DNA of 64,000 nt from Psococerastis gibbosa (GCA_963971405.1 OZ020486.1:24079419-24143418); one strand, 5' to 3'; positions 22,737 through 34,838 are shown, counted from the first letter of the stretch. A program made the numbers and translations. Notes: a model not told the origin generated them from the letters alone.

Positions 22737-23224
22737 GGCGGGTATTCCACATACGTACATCGTCAATGAAAATTATGAAATTGAAGGACATTTCAATTTT
22801 ACTCTATGCCATTGTTAAAATTAATCAATGATGAATTGATCATAGAGTAAAATCACAAACAAACAAACTAAAATTAAGAAATGGCGTCATGGGATATGTC
22901 AAGTGTGTCAAGTACAATTATTTTAATTGATTTTTTTTAAAAACAGTTTTCATCCATGAAACATATCGGTGAAGGTCGACCTTACTTCGGATCTCCTACT
23001 ATTATTAGGTTTTATTAAAAAATAATAAGTGTACGAAGAAAACAAATACAAATAAAATTTCAAAAAACAAATGCAAACAAATTTCAAAAATTTGGCGCAT
23101 ACGTTTCAATAGAAAATTGTCAATTTTTGAAAAAACATGTGGAATGGTCGCCATCAATGAAAAATTTAAATGTCCTTCAATTTCATAATTTTCATTGACG
23201 ATGTACGTATGTGGAATACCCGCC
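22737..23224. mobile_element. Foldback MITE, copy B
   Basis: A 488-bp element with near-perfect 60-bp inverted ends (GGCGGGTATTCCACATACGT at the left, its complement at the right) and TTA directly repeated on both sides (22734-22736 and 23225-23227). The core at 22800-22900 matches the A and D cores ('gttaaaattaatcaatgatg', ATGGCGTCATGGGATATG). The outer 40 bp match the ends of the short element at 48328-48468. No transposase. The 3-bp TTA duplication would suit PIF/Harbinger and the embedded TA would suit Tc1/mariner; I cannot decide between them. Confidence 0.9.
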
Positions 23225-23414
23225 TTAACCGAAGGTGGGAAATCCTTCATTTTAAAGATGTAATCATAAGCTAAATGCATCTACTGTAAGTAAGATCGTG
23301 AATGCGCCTCACATTTAACATACGATACAGTTATTACAGTGCATGGAACTGGATAAATACAAATTCAAATCAAGTGTCGAATAATCCAACTAATAAGAAG
23401 ACTGCCACTGCCAC

Positions 23415-23614
23415 TCATTTGTGATTTTTTGTTTGTTTTGTTTTAAGGAGACTATTATGCAGATACTTAACTTATCTGTTATAAATTAAGTTATAATATG
23501 ATATAGACTTATTAATGATATCTGCTACCGTATTATGACTTAATTTATAATAGATAAGTTAAGTATCTACATAATAGTCTCCTTAAAACAAAACAAACAA
23601 AAAATCACAAATGA
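23415..23614. repeat. 200-bp near-perfect hairpin
   Basis: The left arm from 'tcatttgtgattttttgttt' is mirrored by the right arm ending 'aaaaaatcacaaatga'. About 85 bases pair with few mismatches around a loop of about 29 bases. Just outside the right arm, GGAATTGCCGCCTTAA (ending near 23642) resembles the terminus of copy B. The hairpin may thus be the interior of another MITE whose left end (near 23396) has decayed. Confidence 0.85.
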
Positions 23615-23716
23615 AGTAAATTCGCTGGTGGAATTGCCGCCTTAATGACATTTCATTGATGGCTGTACAATCAATATTTCCAGTGTAATCTGAATTTTTC
23701 CAAACAAATGATAATT

Positions 23717-23840
23717 AAAAAAAAAAAAAAAAAAAAAACATAAGCACACACTGTACCCATATTCATGGTGACCGTATTTCAAATAAAGTGGTACAATTGG
23801 ACATTCAGCAACATATACAACAAACACACACACACACACA
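23717..23840. repeat. Poly-A run (23717-23738) and short CA repeat (23823-23840)
   Basis: A run of about 22 A followed about 85 bases later by a run of about nine CA units. Simple sequence, with no SINE or LINE body recognised next to either. Confidence 0.85.
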
Positions 23841-26080
23841 GTATTTTGTTTCCTTCCAATTTGGCATTATTCAAACAGACGGACACAATAAACATTGCCC
23901 AAAGGCCTTTTACTCATTGATCAAACAAGGCAAAATTTCAGCTAAAATGGAAAATTCAACAGCAAAGGAATTTGAAAAAATATATGAAAATTACTGTTTG
24001 TTGTTTTTAGATTACCAGTTCCTGTAGGGCAACAAGAGTCAACACCCGCGAGTTTGTCAATTTATCTACAATTTTATAGTGACTGATAATCTTTAATACA
24101 ATAATATTAAGTAAGCATAATAATATTGCCGTCTAACACCGAGATTTAACCTATGCGACAACATGAATTATCCAATCCTCTGGATTTTAATCGTCAAAAG
24201 AATGGTCAAAATCACCATTAGAAGAAATAAAAAGTTCAACCGGCAGGAATGATAGAACACAAACAGGAATTAGACGTGGGAATGATAACGCTGGAAAAAG
24301 ATAATGGCGGAATGAGGTGTTACTGGCCGACGGCGAAAATACAGCCAATAGGCAAACTGGCCATATTAAAAAAAAAACATGTTTCAACGTTCCCTGCTGA
24401 TTTTGATATTGTAATTTTACCTTCATTTATATTCGTTCCTAACACACAGCAGATTAGTAGTGACTTTGTAGCAATCCATAGGAAATATAATCCACGTGCG
24501 GCTTAGCAATTTCAAACGAGACTAGTTACGGGCAGGTGGGCTCCGTTCAAAAACTATCTTGCCAACTGAACACCCATATCCCGTTAATGATAATAATAAA
24601 TATTAGCATATTTCACAATTTTTCAACCCCTGTAGACAAAGTGCATTCACGAATGCGAATGGTGATGGACGAATCAAAAATGATTGAAGAGCTTTCGTTA
24701 TCAGTTTATGGGCTCTGTGGCATGTGATTTTATTTTTCAATTAAGAATTTTTCACTTGGCTACCGTACGTGCAATCCTGGCCAGGGTAGGGTTATTAAAT
24801 TAAAAATTTAGTTAATTTTTATGCTTGCTGGATAAGATAAGATCGTGCCTATTGACGTGAAATAGGTAATATTTCAACCATATTTCATTATTTAGAACTC
24901 ATTACATACATAAATAATAATTTTGAATTTGGATTTACCCTTTTTGTTAAACTCTTTTAAATTGTGATAATTATTCCTGAGCGCAGTACCTGGTATCACA
25001 TTAATTGGAAAAACCTACAGAAAAAAATTGTTCGCAGCCCTTACGAAGACATCCAGATTAAATTATCCATTTTAAATTCCAGCCAAGTTTAGTCCCAATC
25101 TCAAGTGAAGTGAATAATATGAAGAACTACTATTTTGTTTCGACATATTTTAATAACTTTTCCGCATGGTTGTCATTCTATGGGATTGACAGTCCCATCA
25201 TTGTTCTGATAAGGCGTGAAAATTACATCATGGAGAGAAGCGCGTCAAGTTTAATAAAGGCGGCACGCAATTAAAAAGACTTCTTTCTGCAATGGATGAA
25301 GGGATCGGTGTTTTTGCACTTTATACAGTAATTTGATAAGTCCAAAGGGTACACCAGGCACCAGTGTAGACCCGAAATTCAATTCCTATATAAACCCTGT
25401 AGAGCCTACTCCTACTTCTGCCCTTAAGAGAAAGAGTTAGGGAATTTATTATTTTTCACTTCTTGACATGCGTAAATACGTCACCAATCTCTCAGGTTCA
25501 TAGATTTTGTATTAGACAGCTGAGCTTGCCTCGTCCACATTTTGTGTTTGCAATGAATGGGATAAAGTTTTATTTTTATTCATTGCTATGTTTCGGATAA
25601 GACCATACCATCATGTTAGTGCAATAACGGCAATGCAATAATTTAAATTCTATTGATGCTGTGTGTCGTTGTTTTGGATGAATATAAGACGTACAGCCGA
25701 ATTAATTATAAACAGTATTTACTTAATTAAAGAGTTAAAGGAAAGAGTCATCGAGAAATTTAGCTGAATTAATTATCAGATTAAGACTTTAAGACTAGTA
25801 AAATGGTAAAAGGTAAGGTGAGGCTAGAGGCAAGGGACATGTGCTCTTTTTCATACTCATAACCATCAAGCACTTTTATTTAGTAGCATTTGCTCCCGGA
25901 CAATGAGCAGAAGCTAGAGAAATGTAGGAAATCATTGAAATTTTCTCCTGAAGAAAAAGCTTTTGCTCATTTTTTTTAAAAATAGTATAAGCGTTTGCTT
26001 CTTTTTCTGAATTCGGCTGATTATTTCCGTTCCGTTGGTTGCTCAATGGCCTATATAATCATACTGGCTTATATCTATAG
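23841..26080. other. No supported gene
   Basis: AT-rich unique sequence. A stretch at 23881-24026 follows a pyrimidine-rich run and an AG, and stays open to a stop, so an exon is conceivable, but I recognise no family and give it little weight. Confidence 0.3.
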
Positions 26081-26138
26081 TAGAATTCCAAATATTCGAA
26101 TCCATTGAGGGCCAGAACCCATCGAATAATTGGAATTC
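26081..26138. repeat. Short imperfect hairpin
   Basis: AGAATTCCAAATATTCGAAT pairs with ATCGAATAATTGGAATTCT across a loop containing GAGGGCCAGAACC. Arms are about 19 bp. It could be a remnant MITE end pair or part of an untranslated region. Confidence 0.5.
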
Positions 26139-26577
26139 TCGAAGAAAGGGAATATTGTTGACGACAATTAGGAGATGATGGACTGGGCCCAGCTGAATTT
26201 CCCACCATATAATTTTGTAAGTTATGCCCCAGGTTACCATAATTCGTTGTCTACTTTTGTAATCACTAAAACCCCATTATAACAATTGACAGCTTTTCAT
26301 GCATTAGGCTATGCGCACAAAACCAAAGCCTGCCTGTAATTCATCAGATACCCTCAGCCCCGTGCCAATTAATGAAGACTAACGACGAATGGGAGTTTAA
26401 TATGGGTACAATGTTGTCATAGCAACCGAGTTCGGCTTAATGATAAGTATCATGCTACAGTTAATGTATGTTTGATTATATACCGAAATCCAGAACAGCA
26501 CACCAAAAACGCGAATGCACAGTTTCTGTCAATTTTTGAAACTCACACATACACAATTCGATTACTACGCTAATATT

Positions 26578-26715
26578 CCGGGGAACCCGAACAACACGAG
26601 ACAACCGTTGAGGGCGCCGCGAACCGCGCGAATGCTGGGACCTTTAGACACGCGCCGCTGCGAGCGCACCACGTTCGCAGGTTCCAGCGGTGTGGTGCCC
26701 ACTTGGTACTAAATC
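26578..26715. other. Short GC- and CpG-rich patch
   Basis: Contains GGGCGCCGCGAACCGCGCGAA and ACGCGCCGCTGCGAGCGCAC, many CpGs in about 140 bp within AT-rich DNA. The plus-strand frame 26515-26712 runs through it. It could be an exon, a promoter patch or foreign sequence. No core promoter elements or known domain are seen. Confidence 0.35.
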
Positions 26716-26733
26716 ACCACGACCTGTCGACAG

Positions 26734-27084
26734 CTATTTGATAGTGACATTATTAGATGGTTGCTTAAATAGAAGGCGGCGTGGGAGCCCATGAGCCCGG
26801 TGTGATTCTTTACATTTAAGCCAGTTACATGGATTAGGTAGATTCGGCAGATACAGAAGGCTAGTTCTTTCATCACTTTTAGTTTTAATGTCTCCAGTGT
26901 CGAAAACTTTAACCGGATACTTCTTTTCTAACTTGTCCGATATTCGCAGGCTCGCACGAAAGTCGTTCGACAACATTCCGATAGCGGAGTGAAGAATAAA
27001 TAGCAAAGGCCAGGGCCAGGGGTCGGAAACCCCCGACTTCAGAGTCAGAGTGCCTTTCGGCTGGCTCCGACTACAAGACACCAC
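26734..27084 (-). other. Open frame, 116 codons, unrecognised
   Basis: A minus-strand frame with no ATG at its start. It contains a mixed hydrophilic stretch (ISDKLEKKYPVKVFDTGDI) and two cysteines spaced CNWLKC. Length and composition are slightly better than most frames here, but no family is recognised and no splice sites could be fixed. It may be chance or a decayed repeat. Confidence 0.15.
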
Positions 27085-27519
27085 TATCCACTAAAAGCGT
27101 TTCAGTTAAAAGGAAATAAGTGCCTTATAAAATATGCATGCCAAACGCTTAAAACCCTACTGTACTATTTCAGCCCTGTATTTTCAAATTGTTTTCCGAA
27201 TGAGATCGCGGACCCCCTCCCCCATAGACTGTGACGTCTAATAAAACACTTCAGCTTTGAGGAGGGGGGCCATATTTCTCCTAGGATCGGTGCCCCCAAT
27301 GCTGACTAAAATATTTGATCCGCCTTTGCATCAGAGACGCACATAAAAATAATGTAATGTTAATGCACATATTCATGTAAAGGAAGTGAAATGAAGTTAT
27401 TTCAAGCAACAGGATGGAAGCATGGAAGCTAAAGTAACATATACTGTACAAGTTATGTAAGCGAAGGTTCAGGAGTAGCTGAAATATGGCTGCAGTGACA
27501 AAAAAAGGCTCCCGACCCA

Positions 27520-27716
27520 TGGATAGGCCCAAGGCGGCAAGGCCGTAGCCAGGTTCAAACCCCCACCCCCCCCCCCCGGAACGAAATGGCTTGACACTAG
27601 ATAGAATCGGATTTTGAGGGAAAATAAAAACTACTATGTAATATCCAATGAAATTTCTGAAACCCCCCCCCCCCATGCCCCCGACAAAACATCCTGGCTA
27701 CGGCCTTGGATAGGCC
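27520..27716 (+). mobile_element. Poly-C element, family H copy 3, with a 10-bp flanking repeat
   Basis: Inverted ends AAGGCCGTAGCCAGG and CCTGGCTACGGCCTT enclose two C-runs. TGGATAGGCC occurs directly at both sides (27520-27529 and 27707-27716), a target duplication of about 10 bp. The interior differs from copies 1 and 2, so the ends and the homopolymer tracts are what define the family. Confidence 0.7.
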
Positions 27717-30440
27717 TTTCTTTTAATATCGGATATCGGCGGGTAAGAACTTGCAGAAAGAAGTTGCCTTCCGGACGGACATGAGAAGGCGCACGCGACA
27801 TTATGCAAACTATTGTTTCACATTGCCTGTTTTGCTTTGAGACAAAAAGAAATGGTTATAAATCTACTGAAAATATTTCACTTCCCAGTTTTAAAGCAAC
27901 TGTATTTTTTTGGGTCCAGTTTTGCCCGGGCTTTCTAATTTTGGACAATGTTCTTGGAACGTACAGATTTCTACGGCAAAACATGGCAAAGAACCGATAC
28001 GAGCGAACCCGTGAATGTTTGCCTATTTATCAATTTTAGTGTAGGCAACAAAATATGAGTAGTTCCAGGTTGATTATTGCCTCGATTTACCCTTTCCCAA
28101 AGCACTGAATTGATCGACAGGACGAATGCATAGTCTAAAACGGGCAGACTAAGATAATACAACACAGTAATAATGGCAGGGTATACAATGGGATTATCCA
28201 TAATTACTTTCAGAAAATAATTTTTTATTCACAATCAAAACTTTCCTCGGGAAAGCAACCTATTCAGTTTTGTTTATCTATTTAACACCTGAAACATGCC
28301 TGAAGTTAGAAAGCATCAACGGAAAGGTACCGCAGCAAAATTAAATCCGTTGAAATCTCGAAATCGAAAATTTCAACCATCACAAAGTTTTCATTACACG
28401 GTTCAATAGGAAAGCAATAATGTATTCAACATCGTCCATGGGTTCAAAAGATCATAAATCCCAAAAGTTCGTGCTCAGTGGTTTATTATATATAGTAGAT
28501 CCAAATAGGATTCTGAAGTCACCATTTTATATCAATATCCATTCATTTCAATTTTGAATGCTTCCGAAAAACAGGTAAAAGCTCAATACAGAATATTAAT
28601 TAACAATTTCATCAACCTTAGAAATTTCGAACCGGTCACTGGAATTGTTTACATGAAAGGGCGCGGTATTCACAATTCACCATAGCCTGCCAATCGAAAT
28701 AAGCTGACTGCCATCCCTATGCTTATACATAGGATGCAGTATTTCAGGGCTTTGTGATTTTTTTCATGAAATCACTGGATCGAAGTTACAAAATATTTGC
28801 GTCCCACTTTCGGATTTTGGCCACTTGGTAGCGCTTGGGTGTTTCCCGCACAAATTTAAAAATTCAAATGTAGTAGTCAATATCAATTTAATGTGTCATT
28901 TCATATTAATAAATCCATAATGACCCAAATTTAATGAAACCAACTAGTTTTTTGTATCATTCGCACACCTAGGCCTATCTACAGTACAATGGTCAATGAA
29001 TATTTGAAAAAAAAAAATGCTCGTGGTATCCTACGCAGTATGCATTAATGCATGGAAGTATCACATACAATACTTCAAATTATGTTCCAACATGAGTTTA
29101 GAAAGAGTACTGTAAGCAAGTACTGTACGGCAAGCATTCATTAGGGCCTTTTCGTACAGGTCACTGGGGGTTTGACATTTTAAACCAAAACCCTGTATGA
29201 GGAAAGTGGCAAAAAAACGTCTTTGCGTCGTGTTCATTAAGCATACTGTCACAGTAGACCATGTATTGGACATTTTCACAACCCCTATTTATTCAGACAG
29301 GTAGTTCCTCACTAACGCAATACGGTGACACACCATGTTCCCTTCCTTTTGACTCTGTAAGCCATGGGTGACAAGTGAAAACTCAAGGTGAGTTCCATGG
29401 AAAAGGCTTTTAAAATACAGCATAATGCAATAACATTAATGTAATAACAAACATATATTAATTTACAGTGAAGAGGAAGGAACACAACTAATATTTTTGA
29501 CTTTTTCCTTCTGATAGGAATTGTCTTGCATTGACTTAGTTTCCACTCGAATTTCCTTGCTTCAACATTTTCTCTGGCGGGACGAGACGTCTCCTCTGCT
29601 CCTCGAAATCTATTGCCCTAAAAATGTCAATAATATTAGCCTACCGATACATACCAATTAAAATAAGACAACATATTTTGTTTTAGTTAATGTATGCTGC
29701 AGTGAACCCATAGAGGGAAGTCACTGTCACAAATTATTACTTCGCAAGCCCCAAGCATGCAAAGGTTTAAAAATGTTTCTCGTAGGTTGTACAGTAACTT
29801 GTTGCACTCGGTGTGTTTGGGGAGTGTGCTAAGTGACTTAATTTGTCTACAAGACGGCAACAATGCAACACTTTAAGAAGAATTAAAGCTATTGTGGGTT
29901 TAATATAAATTACTCACTTACCTTTTAGAAGTATTATTCTACTACTGTACTTTACATAATGTGTAGCATAGTGTAAAGTTTTCAATCCAACAACAACCGA
30001 ACTTATTTTATTGGTAAAGTAGGTATTGCTGTAGAGATGGAATCAATAAATAATTTTTATCATTTTTGTTTATCAAAAACCCACTCATTTCTGCTGCGTT
30101 GTTTTTGTTTTGAAAATGAATGTTGACTTCAAAACAGGCAGCCAATAGTAGGCCAAGTTTTATAGAACGTTCGAACACACTCACAATTATTTCTTAATAA
30201 ATTAATTTGATTGGTTAAAACAGGGACGCAAATATTTTGTGACTCGGCTCATGTGATTTTCCTAGTTGGAATCACAGACGGCCCTATACCGACTAGCATT
30301 CTATAGTAAATATTTATTCTATGCAATTCACAGAGTATTGCACTATATTCAGTACAAGTTCTGTACAAAGAGTGCTAACCAACGATGTTAATTATAAAAG
30401 ACTGACAATGTAACATATACTGTATATATAATATAAAATC
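27717..30440. other. Featureless except a small S fragment
   Basis: AT-rich unique DNA. A minus-strand 72-codon frame at 29061-29279 has no recognisable similarity. The only repeat match is the S fragment at 28335-28395. Confidence 0.4.
28335..28395 (-). repeat. Repeat family S, copy 3 (short fragment)
   Basis: On the minus strand it reads 'gaaaactttgtg', then 'gaaattttcgatttcgag' and 'atttcaacggattta', matching the start of S copy 2 near 7825-7875. Confidence 0.65.
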
Positions 30441-30660
30441 AGGACATGTAGAGTAGTGGTACAGAATTCGACCTTCACCCGAAAGGTTCTTGGTTCGAGA
30501 TCCAAAATTGCTACATTTCCTGGCCATGCTTCGGAGGGCATGTAAAGCAGGCGGTTCCGGACCTTCCTAGTTGAGTGTAAGAGAGGGCTTTATAGCCCTA
30601 CCTCCACTAGGTTGGCTTAGTAATAGAACAAAAAAAGTCAACATTTATTTATTTATTTTA
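30441..30660 (+). mobile_element. tRNA-derived SINE, copy 5 (full-length reference copy)
   Basis: The most complete copy of the main SINE. The head starts AGGACATGTAGAGTAGTGGT (box A region) and has box B GGTTCGAGATCC. The body follows with GGCCATGCTTCGGAGGGCAT, GCAGGCGGTTCCGG and AGAGAGGGCTTTATAGCCC. It ends with the conserved tail AGGTTGGCTTAGTAATAGAA and a TTATTTATTTATTT run. An internal RNA polymerase III promoter is expected from boxes A and B. The total is about 220 bp; a partner LINE sharing this tail is not seen in the window. Confidence 0.93.
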
Positions 30661-30893
30661 TAGGCATATCAAGTATCAATATTTAGCCTACGAGGGAACC
30701 AAAGATTGGTTTTATAGCCGTTCCCGGCGGCTCTCTGTTGCAAATATACAGGCAATGTGTAAACTAAAACCAGGAGGTAGTGTTTCATTTTCATTAAACT
30801 GTGACTAAGACCACCATCGCTTGAAAAGTGTCCAAAAGGAATACTGGACGGCACTGACATCTTTCAATGATTAAATGATAGTAATTGTTGAAT

Positions 30894-31160
30894 CGTATCT
30901 GTACTTAGTTAAGGCATGCTTTCGCCTGTTTCACTGCGTCAATGGTAAGCTTGTCTCAGCTTGTCCATCATCGCTTGAAGCCGGTGCAGGTTGACATCGA
31001 GAACGTATACGGCACCAGTTTGCCAATGGCAAAAAATACATACGGAAACAATACAAATGTCCGAAATCCTTGGGGTCGTTGGCATTGGACAAGGGACCTA
31101 TGGGCCACTATAAGTAGGCCTGCGTCCATAAAAAGTCATTAAAAAAAAGACAATAATTGT
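30894..31160 (-). repeat. Repeat family R, copy 3
   Basis: Runs from 'cgtatctgtacttagttaag' to 'gtccataaaaagtcatt' plus an A-rich end. It begins about 230 bases after the SINE. The minus strand keeps the phrase DVNLHRLQAMMDKLRQAYH before a stop, nearly the same as in copy 1. Confidence 0.82.
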
Positions 31161-32499
31161 TACCGTATTGGACTCGGCTAGTTTGAAATGAAACATTGAA
31201 TAGCAAAAAATAGGAATAAGCGGTTAAAAAATAAAAAGGTAGGTCAACTGGACTGGAGAACTTTATTTATCTCCAAAGCCCCACTCCAAGCTCTTCGCCT
31301 CTTTATCCACAATGTCGTCTAGCTTCATTAATAATGAAGCGCCGTTGCAGCCATAACCATTATAAGCGCTCTCATCCATTTGTTTCAAAACTCAGCGCAT
31401 TCACTTTCTGACTAAATAAGCAGTCAAAGGCACTTGAGCTGATGAGAGAGCAAGTGTAAGTGGCTGCTGAGTATAATTTTATGTATCTTTCCGCACAGGA
31501 GGGGGATCTCTTCAGGTGCTTCATTAAAGAAGTTGTCATGACATTATTTTATTCCACGTGAAGCTAGCGGGCAGTTTGTTACATCAAGACTATTTTAATT
31601 TTTTTCCTCTTCATGCACATTTAATTATTTTTTAAATGGAACTCGAGTCGTCGTCAACAAACGCGTTCCCCCTATTAAGTCCTATTATAGTTATTAATCT
31701 ATACATTAGAAGAGTTCTTACTTCTTAAATACACTTAAATAAATAAATAAATAAATGAAGACTTAAATAGATGTTTCTGTTAAATTATACAATCAAGTAA
31801 GTTAATCGACAAGAAAGTCAAGTAGAAATTTATGTTTCCGACATATGGCAAATTACTAAGGGTCTCAGCAGTCGCAGAATAACTTATCCGGGAATGAACC
31901 CCAGTGAATGTAAATTGATACGGGAATTAAAACGGTTTAAGAATTAAATTACAAATCGTTTGACTACTGAGATCAATTGCTGTTCATTGTTGCATATGGG
32001 ATATCGAGATCTAACTACAGTACGTATTTGCCAATTCCATAAAAATTGATTTTGCATTAAAAATGTTTTTCCAATATTGCCAAACTCGGTGGCATTCGCA
32101 TTTCTACATGGATCACACCTTCAGAGTTTATAGTTAGTTAACCGAACCTCACTTCAATTTTGTAAAAACTGACTCAAAATTGGAGTTAATTTAATGTTCA
32201 TTATGTTAATATCGATAATCCTTGCACATAAACGGCTTAGACACGCCACATGAAAATTAGGCAAGGTAAATGAAACGAAAAACGCCCTACTGGTTGTTCC
32301 GGTAACCAGTCACCACGAAGATACAAACATAAACCTTTTGGGACATTGCTAGTTTTGGCTGTTTTAAGGCTGAGGTATTTAGCATCGATTTCGAATATGA
32401 CACAATCGCTTATTTTATGACCCTTAGGGAATCAATAGCTTTAACACAATTTTACAATCGACTATTGCAATGTGCTTAGAGTGCCCCCGCATTGTAATT
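31161..32499. other. No recognisable feature
   Basis: AT-rich DNA with an AAAT microsatellite near 31735-31757. Mariner-like similarity begins only after this stretch. Confidence 0.4.
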
Positions 32500-32814
32500 T
32501 GAACGTAGCCGCAACTGGTCAGAACGTGACTTTGAGAAAACAACTCTTCCCAGAACGCCTCATCTCAATCAGGGGCGATTTGCAGTGATCTCCCGATTTG
32601 TCACCTTGTGACTTTCTTCTATGGGGTTTTTTGAAATCGCGTGTTTATGTGAACCGTCCAAGGACCTCTAAAAGATTTAAAAAACAATATCCAGGAAGAA
32701 ATTGCCAACATAACGCCTGCTCTGCTTAAAACAGTCATGTCAAACACTCAATGCATCGAGAGTGGGGGACGTCATCTAAACATCATCAAAACTATGCAAG
32801 ACAAAACTTTATAG
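32500..32814 (+). pseudogene. Tc1/mariner-like transposase C-terminus, decayed
   Basis: The plus strand reads KQLFPERLISIRGD, then, after a premature TGA, SPDLSPCDFLLWGFLKSRVY. After a frameshift near 32690 it reads NNIQEEIANITPALLKTVM and GGRHLNIIKTMQDKTL up to a TAG at 32812. This is the order of the C-terminal third of the mariner-like transposases common in insects, and the aspartate in SPDL is where the third catalytic acid of the DDE/D triad would lie. At least one stop and one frameshift break the frame, and the N-terminal DNA-binding region and the earlier catalytic residues are missing. No inverted ends found. It could not have supplied enzyme to the MITEs here in its present form. 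Confidence 0.8.
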
Positions 32815-32942
32815 CCCCTCCTCTCCAACGAAGCGACTAGCACTCCACTACCCTGTAGTAGGATAGGGTTCATAATTAAAGTAAAAGAAATTTAATTAAA
32901 GAGTAGTTTGCTTGGAAGCACAGTCTAACCATACTTTTGCAG

Positions 32943-33308
32943 ATGGGATCATGTCAAAAATCCAACCGCTTGGTGATCCTAGGCATTATGCTTCTATCTC
33001 TTTCTACCATTCTTATCATCACAACTCCCACGATGAAAATAAATAAACTGGTTGAGTGGCATGCGGAGAAGGAACAAAATGGAATATTGCCAAGTCAGGC
33101 ATGTCACACGAGAGAAGTACTTACCGTACATTACATCTTAATAAAAAAGAATTGTAATGCGGGGCAATTTCTCAGTACAATATTATGCTCAACATTCCCC
33201 ATGAGAGCAGCCTCCTTAAACGCCTTAATAGATGTGCATTATGTTCCCACTGACAACTTCGTCAAAGGTCAAAAGCTGCCTGGGGCCGCTGTCTTCTTCG
33301 ATGTTTAA
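32943..33308 (+). other. Open frame, 121 codons from ATG, unrecognised
   Basis: The ATG lies directly after TTTTGCAG, a possible splice acceptor. A hydrophobic run (LVILGIMLLSLSTILII) near the N terminus could span a membrane. The remainder has scattered cysteines and no recognisable domain. It may be a chance frame. Confidence 0.15.
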
Positions 33309-33829
33309 ACAAGTGAGGCGTCATAAAAAATTCATGCGGTCGCCTGAACAACTGGAATTATTCATGGGGAAGTGTGTTTGTCATACATCAATTACCTCAT
33401 TCGGGGTTTCAGGGGGGGGGGGGGTTGCTTTCCGACCAGCATCAGCCGCGCCGGAAACATCCAGCAGGGTCTAGATCGAAAAATTTCCAATTGAGGAAGT
33501 GTATACGCTAGCTTACAAAATTTTATTTTTTAAATCTCACAGATTAATCCAGCGAATTTTTCAACTGCTCATTATTACATCAGGCATTGTTTTGTTATAG
33601 AAAAATAAGGGCATATAAGAACTAGTAGGTACACTGTATCACTATACTTTTCAACCTGCCGTAATTAAAATTAAGAAAAGTAATTACCGTGTGTACAGTG
33701 ACTACCGTCAAAAGAGGAGATTCAATAGAAATCTTCGTTATTTAACTGTTCAATATACAGCATGTACTCTTATTTTATTTTATTCTTTTTTTCCTTTATA
33801 AAAGGTTTATTGTATACAATTTAAATAAT

Positions 33830-33942
33830 TTATTAATGAATGAGTAAATTAATACTTGTGCTGAGTTACGACACATCTCCAATTGCATGGCGTCTAGAGA
33901 CTCGCACAAGTACAAGTACAAGAACGCTACGCCAATTAAACA
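33830..33942 (-). repeat. Repeat family T, copy 3
   Basis: On the minus strand it reads GGCGTAGCGTTCTTGTACTT, then GTGCGAGTCTC, 'ggagatgtgtcgtaactca' and 'cacaagtattaa', matching 39262-39410 and 50689-50820. Possibly a SINE with a degenerate tRNA-like head. Confidence 0.65.
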
Positions 33943-34029
33943 AACCCAGTATCTATTAACATATTACAGCTGTGATATCATGTTATAATATTTTGAAGAT
34001 GTTTCTGAACTTAAATCTGACGGTGTCAT

Positions 34030-34312
34030 AACGCTGATGTTCCCATAAAGCCGATGCAATCAATATCCAACAGGGAGGTGGTTGTCTTACTTTTAAAAAA
34101 ACCCCCATGGCAAGAGAACCCATCTAGAACTGGAGACTTGCAAATGATCTTCTTTCTTGGCCACTGATCTAGTTGGAATGCCCGGTAGCCGCGTTTTCCC
34201 CCTGCCGATGAAGGTATCCAGTGGCCTCCCGGCCAAATTTTCCCCTGTATGCCTCGAACCTCAACCTTCCGTTTCATAGTCTAGTTCTCGAACAACTGGA
34301 CTATTCCTGGCC
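34030..34312 (-). mobile_element. Possible tRNA-derived SINE (third family)
   Basis: The minus strand starts with a tRNA-like head: GGAATAGTCCAGTTGTTCGA (box A region), then GACTATGAAACGG and GGTTGAGGTTCGAGGC (box-B-like). A GC-richer body follows down to about 34030. It is the only copy in the window, so the call rests on the promoter-like boxes alone. Confidence 0.35.
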
Positions 34313-34838
34313 TTTGGTTGCCTTACCTACTCTAATTAAAATCTTCAATGGCACAAGCAAAAAGTAGAGGGAAAGCTGGCAGGACATACTATACAATGGG
34401 AAATGGATTGCAGTCTTCCTAACTGGGAAAAAAGTAGACCTGCAGTTTCTTATCTACTACAACAAAGGGTTAAAATGTCGACGTTCCGTCTCTTTCAATG
34501 GTGAAAAATGTGCAGTCTAGCCTGCGCACTCAACTGGATCCTGACGAATGAACCAATTGTTCAATCCGACAAGAATATGTTTTTAAGGAGCTGTGCATTA
34601 ACATTTGTATCGAGTTCACTTCAAGCTAGTAACTTCTTTGCCTGCTTGATAACTTCATGAGCAAAAGCTTATGTTGCGATGCACTATAATTTTTTTAGGG
34701 GTCAACATAAGTTTAAGTCATTATCATTTTGAGGGGCAGCTTTTTACGAGGGAAAAAAACACACGACAACCCATCAAGGGTTCAGTCTTGGAGACTAATG
34801 CTACAACAGGGGTGCTAAGGCCAGCGTTTCCCCTATAG

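Noticed and set aside
34026..34277. 83-residue minus-strand protein
   Set aside because: It falls within a probable SINE-like unit that starts with a tRNA-like head; no domain recognised.
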